Counted from the first letter of the stretch, positions 1 to 9,283 are shown. The stretch: 44,410 nucleotides of DNA from an uncultured Pseudomonadota bacterium (GCA_903844665.1 CAIMUS010000269.1:1-44410), one strand, 5' to 3'. The notes: generated from the letters alone by a model not told the origin. Numbers and translations are program-made.

Positions 1-205
1 ATTTTATTCGCAAGCACTTTACGACTCAGCAGGTGCCTGCCGTTGCTTTGGGCATCTTGAAAGAGGGTCTTTCATGGGCGCAAGTATTGAGAATTCAAAG
101 GCTGCCTATCTTCAGTATTTGATTAACAATCAATGAGTTGGGAGATAATCAGACTGAACCAGTACCCAAAGCAGCAGTTTCATCATTAGGAACTCCTCCG
201 AAGGG

Positions 206-236
206 TTACCGTGAAAATCCCCGTAGGTCGGGTTAG
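206..236. repeat. 31-bp direct repeat, copy 1 (copy 2 at 44020-44050)
   Basis: The 31 bases here recur identically at 44020-44050. Both contain the core CCCCGTAGGTCGGGTTA. In the second copy a partly complementary segment (CGTAACCCGAC, near 44099-44110) follows about 60 bases later, so that copy can fold as a hairpin. It looks like one member of a dispersed intergenic repeat family, not a gene. Confidence 0.6.
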
Positions 237-266
237 CTTGTAGATTGCAGCAGCATCAATGTGTGA

Positions 267-1133
267 CTACTCATCCGGCTCGATTCCCATCGCCCTGAGC
301 CGCGCTGCCAGGCGTTCGGCACGTTGCCATTCCTGTTCGGCATGCTGCCGTTCCTGCTCGGTACGTTGGCGTTCCTGCTCGGCACGTTGGTTTGCCAGTT
401 CGGCACGTTGGTTTGCCTGCTCCAGTGGCGTCGGAATCCAATTGCCTGCCGCATCGTAACAGCGCAACCAGCGGCGTTTCACCCTGCGATAAACGCCCCG
501 CCACAGACCTAACCCCAGGCCCGCCTCCGGTAACCATAGCCGTTGCCTGAGTGGAGTGACTTCCTGGTACCGTCCCCTCAGTCACTGGAAATAATGCAGG
601 TCATCGGTATAGCGGTTAAAGACCACATAATACGGCGCCTTCAGAATCTGTTCGTACACCATCCATTTGGTCGGCTGCTCTCCGGCCTCGCGCACCGTTT
701 TCCCCCGATCCTCCTGCTCCGTGCCGGGTGACAGCAGCTCCACCACCAGATAGGGTGGAGCAGCTTCCTGCCAGACGACATAGCTCAGGCGCAGGTCATG
801 GCCTTCATAGAGGCGGGAAACCCCCAAGGCGGCAAACCAGTCAGAGCGCTTGTACCAGGTGGTATGCTGGAGACTGTAGTAGAGGAACAGATCGCTGCCG
901 ACAAAGACCTGAGCCGGTGGATAGGTAGCAGGTTGAAAGGTCTCCCGCAGCAACTGCGCCTGAAAAAGATGGAATTCGTCCGGCAAACCGGGCTCATTCA
1001 GCTCCTCGCTGGGCAGGTCGTACATCGTCGGCCACATTTCGCGCGGGGCGCGCGACAGGTCGGTCGGCAGAGCAGGATGGATGTTCCCGTCCGGCATTAC
1101 GGTCGCCATGAGAGCACTCCTCGGATTTTGCAA
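267..1133 (-). pseudogene. Uma2 family endonuclease (PD-(D/E)XK fold), interrupted by an in-frame stop
   Basis: Reading the minus strand from 1133, 183 codons run to a TGA at 582-584. The same frame then continues open to 267, with 'LRGRYQEV...LWLPEAGLGLGLWRG' and a Gln/Arg/Glu-rich tail, which is how Uma2 proteins normally end. The first part holds the nuclease-like core: 'GSDLFLYY', the 'YLVVELLSPGTEQEDRG' strand and 'APYYVVFNRY'. One nonsense codon therefore splits an otherwise intact gene of about 288 codons. The tail (267-480) is a run of near-repeated NQRAE/QERQR heptads, probably a coiled coil, encoded by near-identical 21-base units. Uma2 proteins are predicted nucleases abundant in multicellular and floc-forming bacteria; their role is unknown. 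A sequencing error at one base would give the same picture. Confidence 0.75.
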
Positions 1134-1168
1134 TAACTCCCTCCCCCCTTGTGGGGGAGGGTTGGGGT

Positions 1169-1335
1169 CACTGCCATTAACTTAAGGCAGCATCATTCAG
1201 TTCCCTCTCCCCCTGGCCAGGGGGAGAGGGCCAGGGAGAGTGGGTAAGTCGTTGAATTTCAAACACCCTTACCCCCAACCCCTCTCCCGCAAGCGGGCGA
1301 GAGGAATGAACGGTGATCTTAAGTTAATGGCAGTG
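1169..1335. repeat. 167-bp inverted-repeat element (MITE-like)
   Basis: A perfect 18-base inverted repeat (CACTGCCATTAACTTAAG at 1169-1186, its complement at 1318-1335) encloses about 130 bases of smaller C/G-rich palindromes of the CCCTCTCCC...GGGAGAGGG type. The interior segment at 1265-1312 closely resembles 35381-35430. It fills most of the 370-base gap between the Uma2 relic and the acyl-CoA dehydrogenase gene; no coding sequence is seen there. I did not find a clear target-site duplication. Confidence 0.5.
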
Positions 1336-1428
1336 AGGGTTGGGGTGGGGGGTCTGAACGGTTACTGTTAGAGAGCGCTGGTGGGCGCGGCGCGGCGCGC
1401 CTTTGCCCACCCTACCGGGTATTGCTCG

Positions 1429-1465
1429 AAAAAAATCCCGCCGGTTCCGAAGAACCGGCGGGATT
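1429..1465 (-). terminator. Rho-independent terminator of the acyl-CoA dehydrogenase gene
   Basis: On the minus strand a perfect 14-bp stem (arms 1434-1447 and 1452-1465) closed by a TTCG tetraloop is followed directly by a T-run (1429-1434). It lies 38 bases past the stop codon at 1503. Confidence 0.85.
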
Positions 1466-1502
1466 GCTTTACAGCAAAGCAAAATCGAAATCGATACGGG
1501 CG

Positions 1503-3293
1503 TTAGAACTGCCCCTCCGCCAAAGCCAGCGTGGACCTGCCGCCGGCCTTGATCGCACTCATCAGGGCGGTGGCCTTGGGCAGAATCTGCTCGGCGTAGA
1601 AGCGGGCGGTGATCAGCTTGGCTTCGTGAAACTCGGGATCGTCGCCCGCCGCCAGCTTCTGCTGGGCGACCAGCGCGGCCCGCGCCATCTGCCAGCCGCC
1701 GCAGACATAGCCTACCAGCATCAGATAGTTCACCGACATGGCCATCACCGAGCTGGCGTCCTGGGCGATGGTGGCCAGCATCCACTGGGTGGCGCCGTTC
1801 AGCGCCTCGATGCCCTGCCCCAGAAAAGCCTCGATCACGGCCAGATCATCGCCGCCGGCCTTGCCCAACTGTTCCTCGACCTTGTGCATATCGGCGATCA
1901 GATCGAGCATCGCCTGGCCCTTGTCCATCACCAGCTTACGACCCGCCAGGTCGGCGGCCTGAATGCCGGTGGTGCCTTCGTAAATGGCGGCGATCCGCGC
2001 ATCGCGGTAATGCTGGGCGGCGCCGGTTTCCTCGACGAAGCCCATGCCGCCGAAGATCTGCACACCGGTGGAGGTGACCTCGTTACCCAGTTCGCTGCAC
2101 CAGCCCTTGGTGACCGGGATCAGCAGATCCAGCCGGGCCTGATGGGCCTTGCGGGTCGCCGGGTCGGGATGATGCCCGGCTATATCCATGTGCATGGCGA
2201 TCACATAGTTCAGGGCCCGCATCGCCTCGATCTGCGACTTCATGGTCATCAGCATCCGGCGGATATCGGGATGATTGATGATCGTCACCCGGTCGCCGCC
2301 GCGGGCGCCCTTCATCGGATAACCCTGCACCCGCTCCTTGGCATAAGCCAGCGCCGCCTGATAGCCGCGCTCGGAAATCGCCAGGCCCTGCACGCCGACT
2401 TTCAACCGGGCTTCGTTCATCATGGTGAACATTTGCATCAGACCCTGGTTCGGCTTGCCGACCAGATAGCCGATGGCGTCCTCATAGGCCAGGGTGCAGG
2501 TGGCGCTGCCGTGAATCCCCAGCTTGTGTTCGATGCTGATGCAGGTCAAACCACTGTTGCGGGCGCCCAGGCTGCCGTCCGGGTTGACCAGAAACTTTGG
2601 CGCCAGGAACAGGGAGATACCCTTTACGCCTTCCGGCGCATCCGGCAGACGGGCCAACACCAAGTGAATGATGTTGTCCGTCATATCGTGATCGCCCCAG
2701 GTGATGAAAATCTTCTGGCCGTTGAGCAGATAACGATCTCCCGCCGGGGTGGCGCGGGTCTTCACATTGCTCAGGTCGGAACCGGCCGCGGGCTCGGTCA
2801 GGTCCATGGTGCCGGCCCATTCGCCGGCGACCATGCGGGGCAGATAAACGGTTTTCTGTTCCTCCGTGCCATGGTGCTTCAGGCACTCGGTCGCACCCGC
2901 GCAGAGCAAGGGCGCCAGCGCGAACGACATGTTGGAGGCGTTCCACATTTCATAGGTGGGCGTATTGATGATTTCCGGCAGACCCTGACCACCCAACTCG
3001 GCCGGAGCGCCCAGGCCGTTCCAGCCACCTTCGGCGAATTGCTTGTAAGCATCGGCGAAGCCGGGGGTGGAGATGACCTGGCCGTTTTCCAGGCGGGCGC
3101 CGTCCTGGTCACCGGTCCAGTTCAGCGGCGCCAGCACTTCGGCGGCGAACTTGCCGGCTTCTTCCAGGATGGCGTCGGCCACATCGGTGACACCCAGGTC
3201 TTGATAATCGGGCAGGGCGGCCACTTCCTCCAGGCCGGCCAGTTCCTTGATGACGAACTTCATATCGCGCAGCGGCGCAGCATAAACGGTCAT
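1503..3293 (-). CDS. Acyl-CoA dehydrogenase, long C-terminal-domain type
   Basis: This 596-residue flavoenzyme oxidises an acyl-CoA to the 2-enoyl-CoA and passes electrons to ETF. Order of parts: an alpha-helical N-terminal domain, a beta domain with 'DLTEPAAGSDLSNVKTRA' and 'KIFITWGDHD', the C-terminal helical FAD domain with 'MGFVEETGAAQHYRDARI' and 'YEGTTGIQAADLAGR', where the Glu of YEGT is the family's catalytic base, then a further ~130-residue acyl-CoA dehydrogenase C-terminal extension. The length and extension match the group that includes DmdC-like (3-methylmercaptopropionyl-CoA) enzymes; substrate cannot be read from sequence. The ATG at 3293 follows a strong AAGGAGGT. It lies 77 bases behind etfA on the same strand, separated by a hairpin, so it may be partly cotranscribed with its own electron acceptor. 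Confidence 0.93.
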   Translation of the reverse strand: MTVYAAPLRDMKFVIKELAGLEEVAALPDYQDLGVTDVADAILEEAGKFAAEVLAPLNWTGDQDGARLENGQVISTPGFADAYKQFAEGGWNGLGAPAELGGQGLPEIINTPTYEMWNASNMSFALAPLLCAGATECLKHHGTEEQKTVYLPRMVAGEWAGTMDLTEPAAGSDLSNVKTRATPAGDRYLLNGQKIFITWGDHDMTDNIIHLVLARLPDAPEGVKGISLFLAPKFLVNPDGSLGARNSGLTCISIEHKLGIHGSATCTLAYEDAIGYLVGKPNQGLMQMFTMMNEARLKVGVQGLAISERGYQAALAYAKERVQGYPMKGARGGDRVTIINHPDIRRMLMTMKSQIEAMRALNYVIAMHMDIAGHHPDPATRKAHQARLDLLIPVTKGWCSELGNEVTSTGVQIFGGMGFVEETGAAQHYRDARIAAIYEGTTGIQAADLAGRKLVMDKGQAMLDLIADMHKVEEQLGKAGGDDLAVIEAFLGQGIEALNGATQWMLATIAQDASSVMAMSVNYLMLVGYVCGGWQMARAALVAQQKLAAGDDPEFHEAKLITARFYAEQILPKATALMSAIKAGGRSTLALAEGQF

Positions 3294-3326
3294 GAGATGA
3301 CCTCCTTAAAAAGGCGGGAATCGATG

Positions 3327-3356
3327 AAAAGGAAAGCGCCGCCATCAGGCGGCGCT
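3327..3356 (-). terminator. Hairpin between etfA and the acyl-CoA dehydrogenase gene
   Basis: On the minus strand a perfect 9-bp stem (AGCGCCGCC / GGCGGCGCT, 3335-3356) with a 4-base loop is followed by TTTCCTTTT. It has the form of a partial terminator or an mRNA-stabilising hairpin, so etfBA and the dehydrogenase gene may differ in transcript level. Confidence 0.5.
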
Positions 3357-3370
3357 GCTGAAGCTTACCG

Positions 3371-4303
3371 TTAAATAGCCTTGGTCAGTTCAGGCACGGC
3401 GGTGAACAGATCGGCCACCAGGCCATAGTCGGATACCTGGAAAATCGGCGCCTCCTCGTCTTTGTTGATGGCCACGATGACCTTGCTGTCCTTCATGCCG
3501 GCCAGATGTTGAATGGCGCCGGACAGGCCGATACCGATGTAGAGTTCAGGCGCGACCACCTTGCCGGTCTGACCGACCTGATAGTCGTTGGGCGCATAGC
3601 CGGCGTCGACCGCCGCCCGGGTGGCGCCGATCGCCGCACCCAGCTTGTCGGCCAGCGGCTCCAACTGTTTGTGGAATTCCTCGTAGCTGCCGAGCGCCCG
3701 GCCGCCGCTGACCACGATCCGCGCCGCGGTCAGTTCGGGCCGCTCGGACTTGGTCAGTTCCTGGCTAACATAGCTGGACAGCCCCGCCTCCGGAGTGGGA
3801 TCCACCGCTTCGACAGCGGCCGAACCGCCCTCCGCCGGCGCGGCGTCGAAGGAGGTGCCGCGCACCGTGATGACCTTGATCGGATCGCTGGATTTCGCGG
3901 TGACCAGCACATTACCGGCGTAGATCGGTCGCACGAAGGTGTCCGCCGACTCGACGGCGATGATTTCGGAGATCTGGGCCACGTCCAGCAGGGCGGCGAC
4001 CCGGGGCATGAAGTTCTTGCACATGGTGGTGGCCGGCGCCAGCACATGGCTGTAACCGGCGGCCAGCTTGGCCACCAGCGGGGCGATATTCTCCGCCAGT
4101 TCATGGTTGTACTGGGGGGCGTCGGCCACCAGCACCTTGCTCACGCCGGCCACCTTGGCGGCGGTCTGGGCGGCGCCGTCGCAGTCCTTGCCGGCCACCA
4201 GGATATGGATATCGCCACCGATCTTGCCGGCGGCGGTCACCGTGTTCAGCGTCGCCTTCTTAATGGAGGCGTTATCGTGTTCAGCAATAACCAATACGCT
4301 CAT
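3371..4303 (-). CDS. etfA: Electron transfer flavoprotein subunit alpha
   Basis: The 310-residue FAD-binding subunit of ETF accepts electrons from acyl-CoA dehydrogenases and passes them to ETF:ubiquinone oxidoreductase. The C-terminal FAD domain is clear: 'VSGGRALGS', '[15 protein letters not shown]', '[15 protein letters not shown]', '[14 protein letters not shown]', '[18 protein letters not shown]'. The N-terminal half is the ETF alpha/beta fold ('VLVIAEHDN...'). The start codon lies 2 bases after the etfB stop codon, so the two subunits are translated from one message, as usual for this heterodimer. Confidence 0.97.
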   Translation of the reverse strand: MSVLVIAEHDNASIKKATLNTVTAAGKIGGDIHILVAGKDCDGAAQTAAKVAGVSKVLVADAPQYNHELAENIAPLVAKLAAGYSHVLAPATTMCKNFMPRVAALLDVAQISEIIAVESADTFVRPIYAGNVLVTAKSSDPIKVITVRGTSFDAAPAEGGSAAVEAVDPTPEAGLSSYVSQELTKSERPELTAARIVVSGGRALGSYEEFHKQLEPLADKLGAAIGATRAAVDAGYAPNDYQVGQTGKVVAPELYIGIGLSGAIQHLAGMKDSKVIVAINKDEEAPIFQVSDYGLVADLFTAVPELTKAI

Positions 4304-4305
4304 GA

Positions 4306-5055
4306 TCAGATCACCTTCGCTTCGTTCTTCAGTTTCTCGACCAGTTCCGCCACGGTCTTCACCTTGATGCCGGCCTGGCGCTTGGGCGGATCGCGGAAGT
4401 TCGAGTACGCCAGCCGCGGATCGACATCCACGCCCAGGTCGGCCGGCTTGATCACTTCCAGCGGCTTCTTCTTGGCCTTCATGATGTTGGGCAGCTTGAC
4501 GAAGCGCGGCTCATTCAGGCGCAAATCGACCGTCAGGACCGCCGGCAGCTTGATCTCATCGGTTTCGAGGCCGCCGTCGACCTCACGGATGACGATCGCC
4601 TTGCCATCGCCCACCTCCAGCTTGGAGAGGAAGGTGCCTTGGGCCCAGCCCAGCAGCGCCGCCAGCATCTGCCCGGTCTGGTTGCAGTCGTCATCGATGG
4701 CCTGCTTGCCCAGCAGCACGGCTTGCGGCTGCTCTTTGGCCACCAGCGCCTTCAGTACCTTGGCGACCGCCAGCGGTTGCAGTTGGGCGTCGGTCTCCAC
4801 CAGAATGCCGCGGTCGGCGCCCATCGCCATGGCCGTGCGGATGGTTTCCTCACAGGCTTTCAATCCCATGGAAACAGCCACGATTTCGGTGGCTTTGCCG
4901 GCTTCTTTCAGGCGTACCGCCTCCTCGATAGCAACCTCATCGAAGGGATTCATGGACATCTTGGCGTTGGCGATGTCCGGACCGGTTCCATCCGATTTGG
5001 AGCGAACGTTGACGTTGTAGTCAACCACTCGCTTTACGGCGACTAACAGTTTCAT
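4306..5055 (-). CDS. etfB: Electron transfer flavoprotein subunit beta
   Basis: The 249-residue AMP-binding subunit of ETF. It starts '[18 protein letters not shown]' and carries the family signature around '[20 protein letters not shown]' and '[23 protein letters not shown]'. Length is typical. It is the first gene of a minus-strand unit etfB-etfA-acyl-CoA dehydrogenase. AAAGGGTGAAGA precedes the ATG and supplies a ribosome site. A sigma70-like promoter lies about 110 bases upstream. Confidence 0.97.
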   Translation of the reverse strand: MKLLVAVKRVVDYNVNVRSKSDGTGPDIANAKMSMNPFDEVAIEEAVRLKEAGKATEIVAVSMGLKACEETIRTAMAMGADRGILVETDAQLQPLAVAKVLKALVAKEQPQAVLLGKQAIDDDCNQTGQMLAALLGWAQGTFLSKLEVGDGKAIVIREVDGGLETDEIKLPAVLTVDLRLNEPRFVKLPNIMKAKKKPLEVIKPADLGVDVDPRLAYSNFRDPPKRQAGIKVKTVAELVEKLKNEAKVI

Positions 5056-5162
5056 TCTTCACCCTTTGTTCTCTGGAAGTTAACGGGCACCCGGCAGTGC
5101 GGGTGGTGCTTGCTAGACTCCTTGGCTTCTCAGCCCAATCCTGGCATAAAGAAAACAGCCTA

Positions 5163-5191
5163 ATTATAGGGCAAGCCGGGGCGGATGGCAT
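5163..5191 (-). promoter_or_regulatory. Candidate sigma70 promoter for etfBA
   Basis: Minus strand: a perfect TATAAT -10 (5163-5168) and ATGCCA (5186-5191; 4 of 6 matches to TTGACA) separated by 17 bases. It is the best promoter-like pair in the 248-base divergent gap between etfB and rpmE2. Confidence 0.45.
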
Positions 5192-5303
5192 GCCGTTCTT
5201 TTTCCCATCGGCTGGCTAAGTCTGCACATAAGTTATAAAATTATTTCAATTTATTACTTTTACTTCCAAGCTGCGCCAGCCACTGGCAAGAGGTTTGTAT
5301 TCC

Positions 5304-5549
5304 ATGAAAAAAGGTATCCATCCCGACTACAGGGACGTGGTTTTCCAGGACATCTCTACAGGTGTTACCTTCCTCACCCGTTCCACGATGAAGCCCAAGG
5401 ACACCACCGTCTTGAGCGATGGCAAGGAATATCCCCTGGTGAAGGTGGAAGTCTCCAGCCAATCCCACCCTTTCTACACCGGCAAGCAGAAGATCGTCGA
5501 CACCGCCGGTCGCGTCGACCGCTTCCGCCGCAAGTACGGTTTGTCCTGA
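5304..5549 (+). CDS. rpmE2: 50S ribosomal protein L31 type B (zinc-independent)
   Basis: An 81-residue L31 starting '[16 protein letters not shown]' and ending '[17 protein letters not shown]'. It contains no cysteine, so it lacks the zinc-binding CxxC of the housekeeping form. In many bacteria this paralogue (YkgM) replaces the zinc form under zinc starvation under Zur control. The ATG at 5304 follows AAGAGGT at the right distance; an in-frame TTG three codons earlier is less likely. I see no convincing Zur box upstream. Whether a zinc-type L31 exists elsewhere cannot be told from this window. Confidence 0.95.
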   Translation: MKKGIHPDYRDVVFQDISTGVTFLTRSTMKPKDTTVLSDGKEYPLVKVEVSSQSHPFYTGKQKIVDTAGRVDRFRRKYGLS

Positions 5550-5567
5550 GCGGCGACGCCATCCCCA

Positions 5568-5596
5568 GCCGGCAAGGTCCAGGCGGACTTGCCGGC
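5568..5596 (+). terminator. Weak hairpin after rpmE2
   Basis: GCCGGCAAG (5568-5576) pairs with CTTGCCGGC (5588-5596), with extra pairing in the loop. There is no T-run after it, so termination is uncertain. Confidence 0.3.
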
Positions 5597-5655
5597 CATG
5601 CTTCCTTACCACCGACTCGACCTGCCCAGGTTCGGACGGCGCCTGTGACAAGTAC

Positions 5656-5684
5656 AAGACAAGCACTGTGGCTTGGGTTATGAT
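5656..5684 (+). promoter_or_regulatory. Candidate sigma70 promoter for gltA
   Basis: AAGACA (5656-5661) and TATGAT (5679-5684) are separated by 17 bases, about 150 bases upstream of the citrate synthase start. Both hexamers are near consensus. Confidence 0.4.
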
Positions 5685-5833
5685 TTCGACTCGATCCTTA
5701 GGAGGGTCAGGGGAGTAGAACAAAACCGGGAAAGCACGCCATCGCCGGTCGGTAAGGATGCCTTAACTACCGTGTTCGAGCGGATTTTCCCTTGTCTTAC
5801 TTACAAAATTCCCAATTTTGAGGAGGTCATCGT

Positions 5834-7126
5834 ATGTCTGAAGCGACTGTCACCGTTACCGATAACAGAACCGGCAAAAACGTTGCCCTGTCTATCAAAG
5901 ATTCCGTCTATGGCGAGGCGGTTGTCGATATCGCCGGCCTGCCCAAAGAGCTTGGGTTGTTCTCCTACGATCCCGGTTTTGTCGCCACCGCCAGTTGCAC
6001 CAGCGCCATCACTTTCCTCGACGGTCCCAAAGGGGAGTTGATGTACCGGGGTTATCCCATCGAGCAACTGGCCGGGAAATGCAGCTATATCGAGATCTGC
6101 CACCTGCTGCTCAACGGTGAACTGCCCAACACCGAACAATTGCGCAAGTTCAAGCACACCATCACCTACCACACGATGCTGAACGAGAGCCTGCGCAATT
6201 TCTTCAACGGCTTCAATTACGATGCCCATCCGATGGCGATGATGTGCGGGGTGGTAGGCTCGCTGGCCGCTTTCTACCACGATAAACTGGATATCCACGA
6301 CGCCGAGCATCGGATGATTACGGCCCACCGGCTGATCGCCAAGATGCCTACCATCGCCGCCGCCTGCTATAAGCACAACGTCGGCCAGCCGATCATCTAT
6401 CCGCGCAACGATTTAAGCTATTGCGGCAACCTGGTGTACACGATGTTCGCGACCCCGTGCGAGGATTACGAGGTCGATCCGGTCGCCGAGGAAGCGCTCG
6501 ATATCCTGTTCATCCTGCATGCCGACCACGAGCAGAACGCCTCCACCTCCACGGTGCGGCTGGCCGGCTCCACCGGCGCCAATCCCTATGCCTGCATCGC
6601 CGCCGGCGTCGCCTGCCTGTGGGGTCCGGCCCATGGCGGCGCCAATGAAGCGGTGCTGAAACAACTCGCCCAGATCGGCAGCGTCGCCAATATCGATCGA
6701 TACGTCGCCAAGGCCAAGGACAGAAACGATCCTTTCCGCCTGATGGGTTTCGGCCACCGGGTCTACCGCAACTTCGATCCGCGCGCCAGGCTGGTCAAGG
6801 AAACCTGTCATAAGGTGCTGGCCAAATACGGCAACGACCCGCTGATGGAGCTGGCCATGCGGTTGGAGGACATCGCCCTCAAGGACGAATTCTTCATCGA
6901 GCGCAAGCTTTACCCGAATGTGGACTTCTACTCGGGGATCATCTACAAGGCGCTGGGCATTCCCGTCAACATGTTCACCGTGATGTTCGCCGTCGCCCGC
7001 ACCGTCGGTTGGATCAGCCACTGGATGGAGATGATGACCGAACCCAATCAGAAGATCGGGCGCCCACGGCAGAGCTATAGCGGTCCTCAGAAGCGCGACG
7101 TGCCGCCGTTGGTGGAGCGCAAATAA
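5834..7126 (+). CDS. gltA: Citrate synthase (type II, hexameric form)
   Basis: A 430-residue enzyme condensing acetyl-CoA and oxaloacetate to citrate, the entry step of the TCA cycle. The catalytic triad is visible: the first His in '[13 protein letters not shown]', the second in '[13 protein letters not shown]', and the Asp in '[10 protein letters not shown]'. The N-terminal beta-rich domain ('[20 protein letters not shown]') and the length match the NADH-sensitive type II enzymes of Gram-negative bacteria. The start follows TTGAGGAGGTCATCGT, a strong ribosome site. It is monocistronic here, ending in a hairpin with a T-run. Confidence 0.97.
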   Translation: MSEATVTVTDNRTGKNVALSIKDSVYGEAVVDIAGLPKELGLFSYDPGFVATASCTSAITFLDGPKGELMYRGYPIEQLAGKCSYIEICHLLLNGELPNTEQLRKFKHTITYHTMLNESLRNFFNGFNYDAHPMAMMCGVVGSLAAFYHDKLDIHDAEHRMITAHRLIAKMPTIAAACYKHNVGQPIIYPRNDLSYCGNLVYTMFATPCEDYEVDPVAEEALDILFILHADHEQNASTSTVRLAGSTGANPYACIAAGVACLWGPAHGGANEAVLKQLAQIGSVANIDRYVAKAKDRNDPFRLMGFGHRVYRNFDPRARLVKETCHKVLAKYGNDPLMELAMRLEDIALKDEFFIERKLYPNVDFYSGIIYKALGIPVNMFTVMFAVARTVGWISHWMEMMTEPNQKIGRPRQSYSGPQKRDVPPLVERK

Positions 7127-7154
7127 GGGTAACCGTTCAGACCCCTCTCCCCGA

Positions 7155-7184
7155 CCCTCCCCCACAAGGGGGGAGGGAGTTTTT
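7155..7184 (+). terminator. Terminator-like hairpin after gltA
   Basis: CCCTCCCCC (7155-7163) pairs with GGGGGAGGG (ending 7177), followed by GAGTTTTT. It belongs to the same C/G-rich repeat family seen at 1140-1310 but here ends in a T-run, so it could terminate gltA. Confidence 0.55.
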
Positions 7185-7195
7185 GCAAAACAGCA

Positions 7196-7271
7196 GCTTA
7201 ACCTATTCCCCCTCCCCTTGTGGGAGGGGGTTAGCTTAACCTATTCCCCCTCCCCTTGTGGGAGGGGGTTA
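7196..7271. repeat. 38-bp perfect tandem duplication of a C/G palindrome
   Basis: Two adjacent identical 38-base units (7196-7233 and 7234-7271), each with CCCCCTCCCC...GGGAGGGGG able to form a hairpin. No gene lies between gltA and the gene ending at 7388; these repeats fill that space. Confidence 0.8.
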
Positions 7272-7387
7272 GGGGGAGGGGTGTGAACGCTTACAAATAA
7301 GGTCGTGCGGTAGAGCGTTTCCGGCGCTCCTGGGCATGCCGGAAACGGCCGCCGTTGGCGGCCTTATTCCGGCCTACGGCTGCTTGG

Positions 7388-7996
7388 TTATTCCCCGGCC
7401 AGCAGGGCCTGTACTTCGGCCAGACCGGCCCGGCGCATCGGTCGTCCATCCACCGGGCTGCGGGGGGCCTCCCGTTCTGCGCCAGGACTGAACACTGTCA
7501 GATCGATGTCGACTCCGCCCGCTTCGAAGCCGAATACCGGGAGATTGGCGTATTCACCGTTGGCCAGCCGTAACCGCCGTTCCGAGGTTTCGAAGGGAAT
7601 CGCATGGTCCAGCAGGAATAACGCAACCTCTTCGGAGGTATCGGCAAACAGATGCAGATCGACATCGGCATGGGGACCGGCCGTACCGTTCAATACGGCG
7701 CCTACCAAACGGGGCCGAAACCGGGCCAGAAACCGCATGGCCTCCAGCGCCGTCCGGCGCAACAGCCGCAACTGCAGCGGCTGCTCGTTCGCTTTGAACA
7801 GCCGTTGATATTCCACCAGCGCCTGCTCGATCTCCGCATTACCCGGCAGCAGGGCCCGCTTGGATACGCCCAGGCGACCTGCCGCTTTGCGTTTGGCTGT
7901 CAGAAAGTCCTTTACCCCCTCTTCGGCCATGAGCCGGGCACACTCCTGGGCCAGCAAGGTTCTTACCTTGCGTTCATCGTGTTGCCGAATAACCAT
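7388..7996 (-). CDS. Nucleotidyltransferase-fold protein of unknown substrate
   Basis: About 202 residues. The central segment 'LVGAVLNGTAGPHADVDLHLF' resembles the GS/GT...DxD active-site motif of the polymerase-beta nucleotidyltransferase superfamily, with a further acid in 'GGVDIDLTVF', so the three carboxylates of the family appear present. The N-terminal 70 residues are helical and basic ('AKRKAAGRLGVSKRALLP'). I chose the ATG at 7996 ('MVIRQHDERKV'), which follows GGGGT; an upstream TTG (8017) would add 7 residues. It stands alone, reading away from the pil operon. The real substrate (tRNA, protein or small molecule) is not evident. Confidence 0.7.
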   Translation of the reverse strand: MVIRQHDERKVRTLLAQECARLMAEEGVKDFLTAKRKAAGRLGVSKRALLPGNAEIEQALVEYQRLFKANEQPLQLRLLRRTALEAMRFLARFRPRLVGAVLNGTAGPHADVDLHLFADTSEEVALFLLDHAIPFETSERRLRLANGEYANLPVFGFEAGGVDIDLTVFSPGAEREAPRSPVDGRPMRRAGLAEVQALLAGE

Positions 7997-8053
7997 TGAA
8001 AAACCCCGTCTTGACAATGATCGGTAGTTATCGACAATTTTAATCGCTTACAG

Positions 8054-8082
8054 TTGTCAGTGGCAGGCACAGGGATTATGCT
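8054..8082 (+). promoter_or_regulatory. Candidate sigma70 promoter for pilMNOPQ
   Basis: TTGTCA (8054-8059), a 17-base spacer and TATGCT (8077-8082), about 95 bases upstream of pilM. Confidence 0.5.
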
Positions 8083-8176
8083 AAAAACAAGGTAGAGACT
8101 TAAACTCAACCTAAACCATCATGCGCAGGGAGTGTCGCCGAACGATGCTCCGTTGCCTTTACTGAAGGAATACCCT

Positions 8177-9283
8177 TTGGCCCTGTTCAAGAAAAAGCAG
8201 CTTGTGCTGGGAATCGACATCAGTCCCTCCGGCGTGAAGCTGATAGAGCTCAGTCGCACTGGACAGCGCTATAAAGTGGAGGCGATAGCCTTCGAGCCCC
8301 TCCCCCAAGGCAGCATGGAAAACCGCAACCCTGTCGATCTCGATCAGGTGAGCGACGCCATCAAACGGGTGGTTAAAACCTCGGGCACGCGCCTGAAGCA
8401 GGCCGCTGTCGCCGTGCCCACGTCGAGCGTCATCATCCGGACCATTCCGATGCCGCTGGAATTCGGCGATGACGAGATCGAAGCCAACATTCAACTGGAT
8501 GCCTCGCAGTACATTCCGTTCCCACTCGAGGAAATCTACCTGGATTTTCAGGTCGTCGCCGATTCCGCCAGACAGTCCGCAGGCGCCCAGGACGTCATGC
8601 TGGTGGCATCCCGCCAAGAAAATGTGGAATCGCGCCGGGAGGTGGTGCAGGAGGCGGGGCTGAAACCGCTGATCGTGGATGTGGAGGCTTATGCCCTGGA
8701 GAATACCTTCCGCCTGCTGCCGAAGCGACTGTTACCGAGCGAAAAGGAAGATGACACCGCCGTCGCCAAAGGCGACAAGCTGATCGCCCTGGTCGACATC
8801 GGCGCCACCATCACCACGGTCTATATCCTGCGAGATGATAAAGTGGTCTTTATTCGGGAGCAGAGTTTCGGCGGTGAACAACTGACCCTGGCGATAGCCG
8901 AAACCTACGGTGTGAACAGGGAAAGAGCCGAGTTGTACAAAAGGCGTCCCACCGACCTGCCTGAAGATTACGCCACCCGTATTCTGGAAGGTTTTTATCA
9001 GTCCGCCGCCGACCAGATCAACCAAGCTTTACAGTTCTATTACTCTTCCGATCATTATCATACCAGTCCCGTACTGAAACTGGACGGCATTATCCTGGCG
9101 GGTGGCGGGGCCATTACCACGGCGCTCGACAGGGCGCTCGGCGAGTACCTGCAGATTCCGGCGGCCATCTGCAATCCGTTTATCCGCATGGATCATGCGA
9201 CCCGGATCAACCGTCAAACCCTGCTGCGCGATGCCCCTTTATTCGCCGTCGCCTGCGGCCTGGCGCTACGGAGCTTCGATTGA
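8177..9283 (+). CDS. pilM: Type IV pilus inner-membrane platform protein PilM
   Basis: An actin/FtsA-like cytoplasmic ATP-binding protein that binds the N-terminus of PilN and links the pilus alignment complex to the motors. The sequence has the actin-like phosphate motifs 'VLGIDISPSGVKLIEL' near the start, 'ALVDIGATITTVYIL' in the middle and 'DGIILAGGGAIT' near the end. I chose TTG 8177 ('LALFKKKQLVLGIDIS') because PilM proteins start this way and GAAGGA lies 7 bases upstream; the frame is open back to a GTG at 8132. It heads a five-gene operon pilMNOPQ whose members nearly touch or overlap. Confidence 0.95.
   Translation: MALFKKKQLVLGIDISPSGVKLIELSRTGQRYKVEAIAFEPLPQGSMENRNPVDLDQVSDAIKRVVKTSGTRLKQAAVAVPTSSVIIRTIPMPLEFGDDEIEANIQLDASQYIPFPLEEIYLDFQVVADSARQSAGAQDVMLVASRQENVESRREVVQEAGLKPLIVDVEAYALENTFRLLPKRLLPSEKEDDTAVAKGDKLIALVDIGATITTVYILRDDKVVFIREQSFGGEQLTLAIAETYGVNRERAELYKRRPTDLPEDYATRILEGFYQSAADQINQALQFYYSSDHYHTSPVLKLDGIILAGGGAITTALDRALGEYLQIPAAICNPFIRMDHATRINRQTLLRDAPLFAVACGLALRSFD

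Noticed and set aside
3-122. Open frame entering from the left edge ('...QQVPAVALGILKEGLSWAQVL')
   Set aside because: Two frames are open here and neither matches a family I recognise; a real partial gene cannot be supported.
1422-3374. Long plus-strand open frame of 650 codons opposite the acyl-CoA dehydrogenase gene
   Set aside because: It is the complementary shadow of a clear enzyme gene in GC-rich DNA and has no family-like sequence.
5211-5290. Zur-like box (AAGTTATAAAATTATTT) before rpmE2
   Set aside because: It lacks the dyad symmetry of known Zur sites and the region is simply AT-rich.
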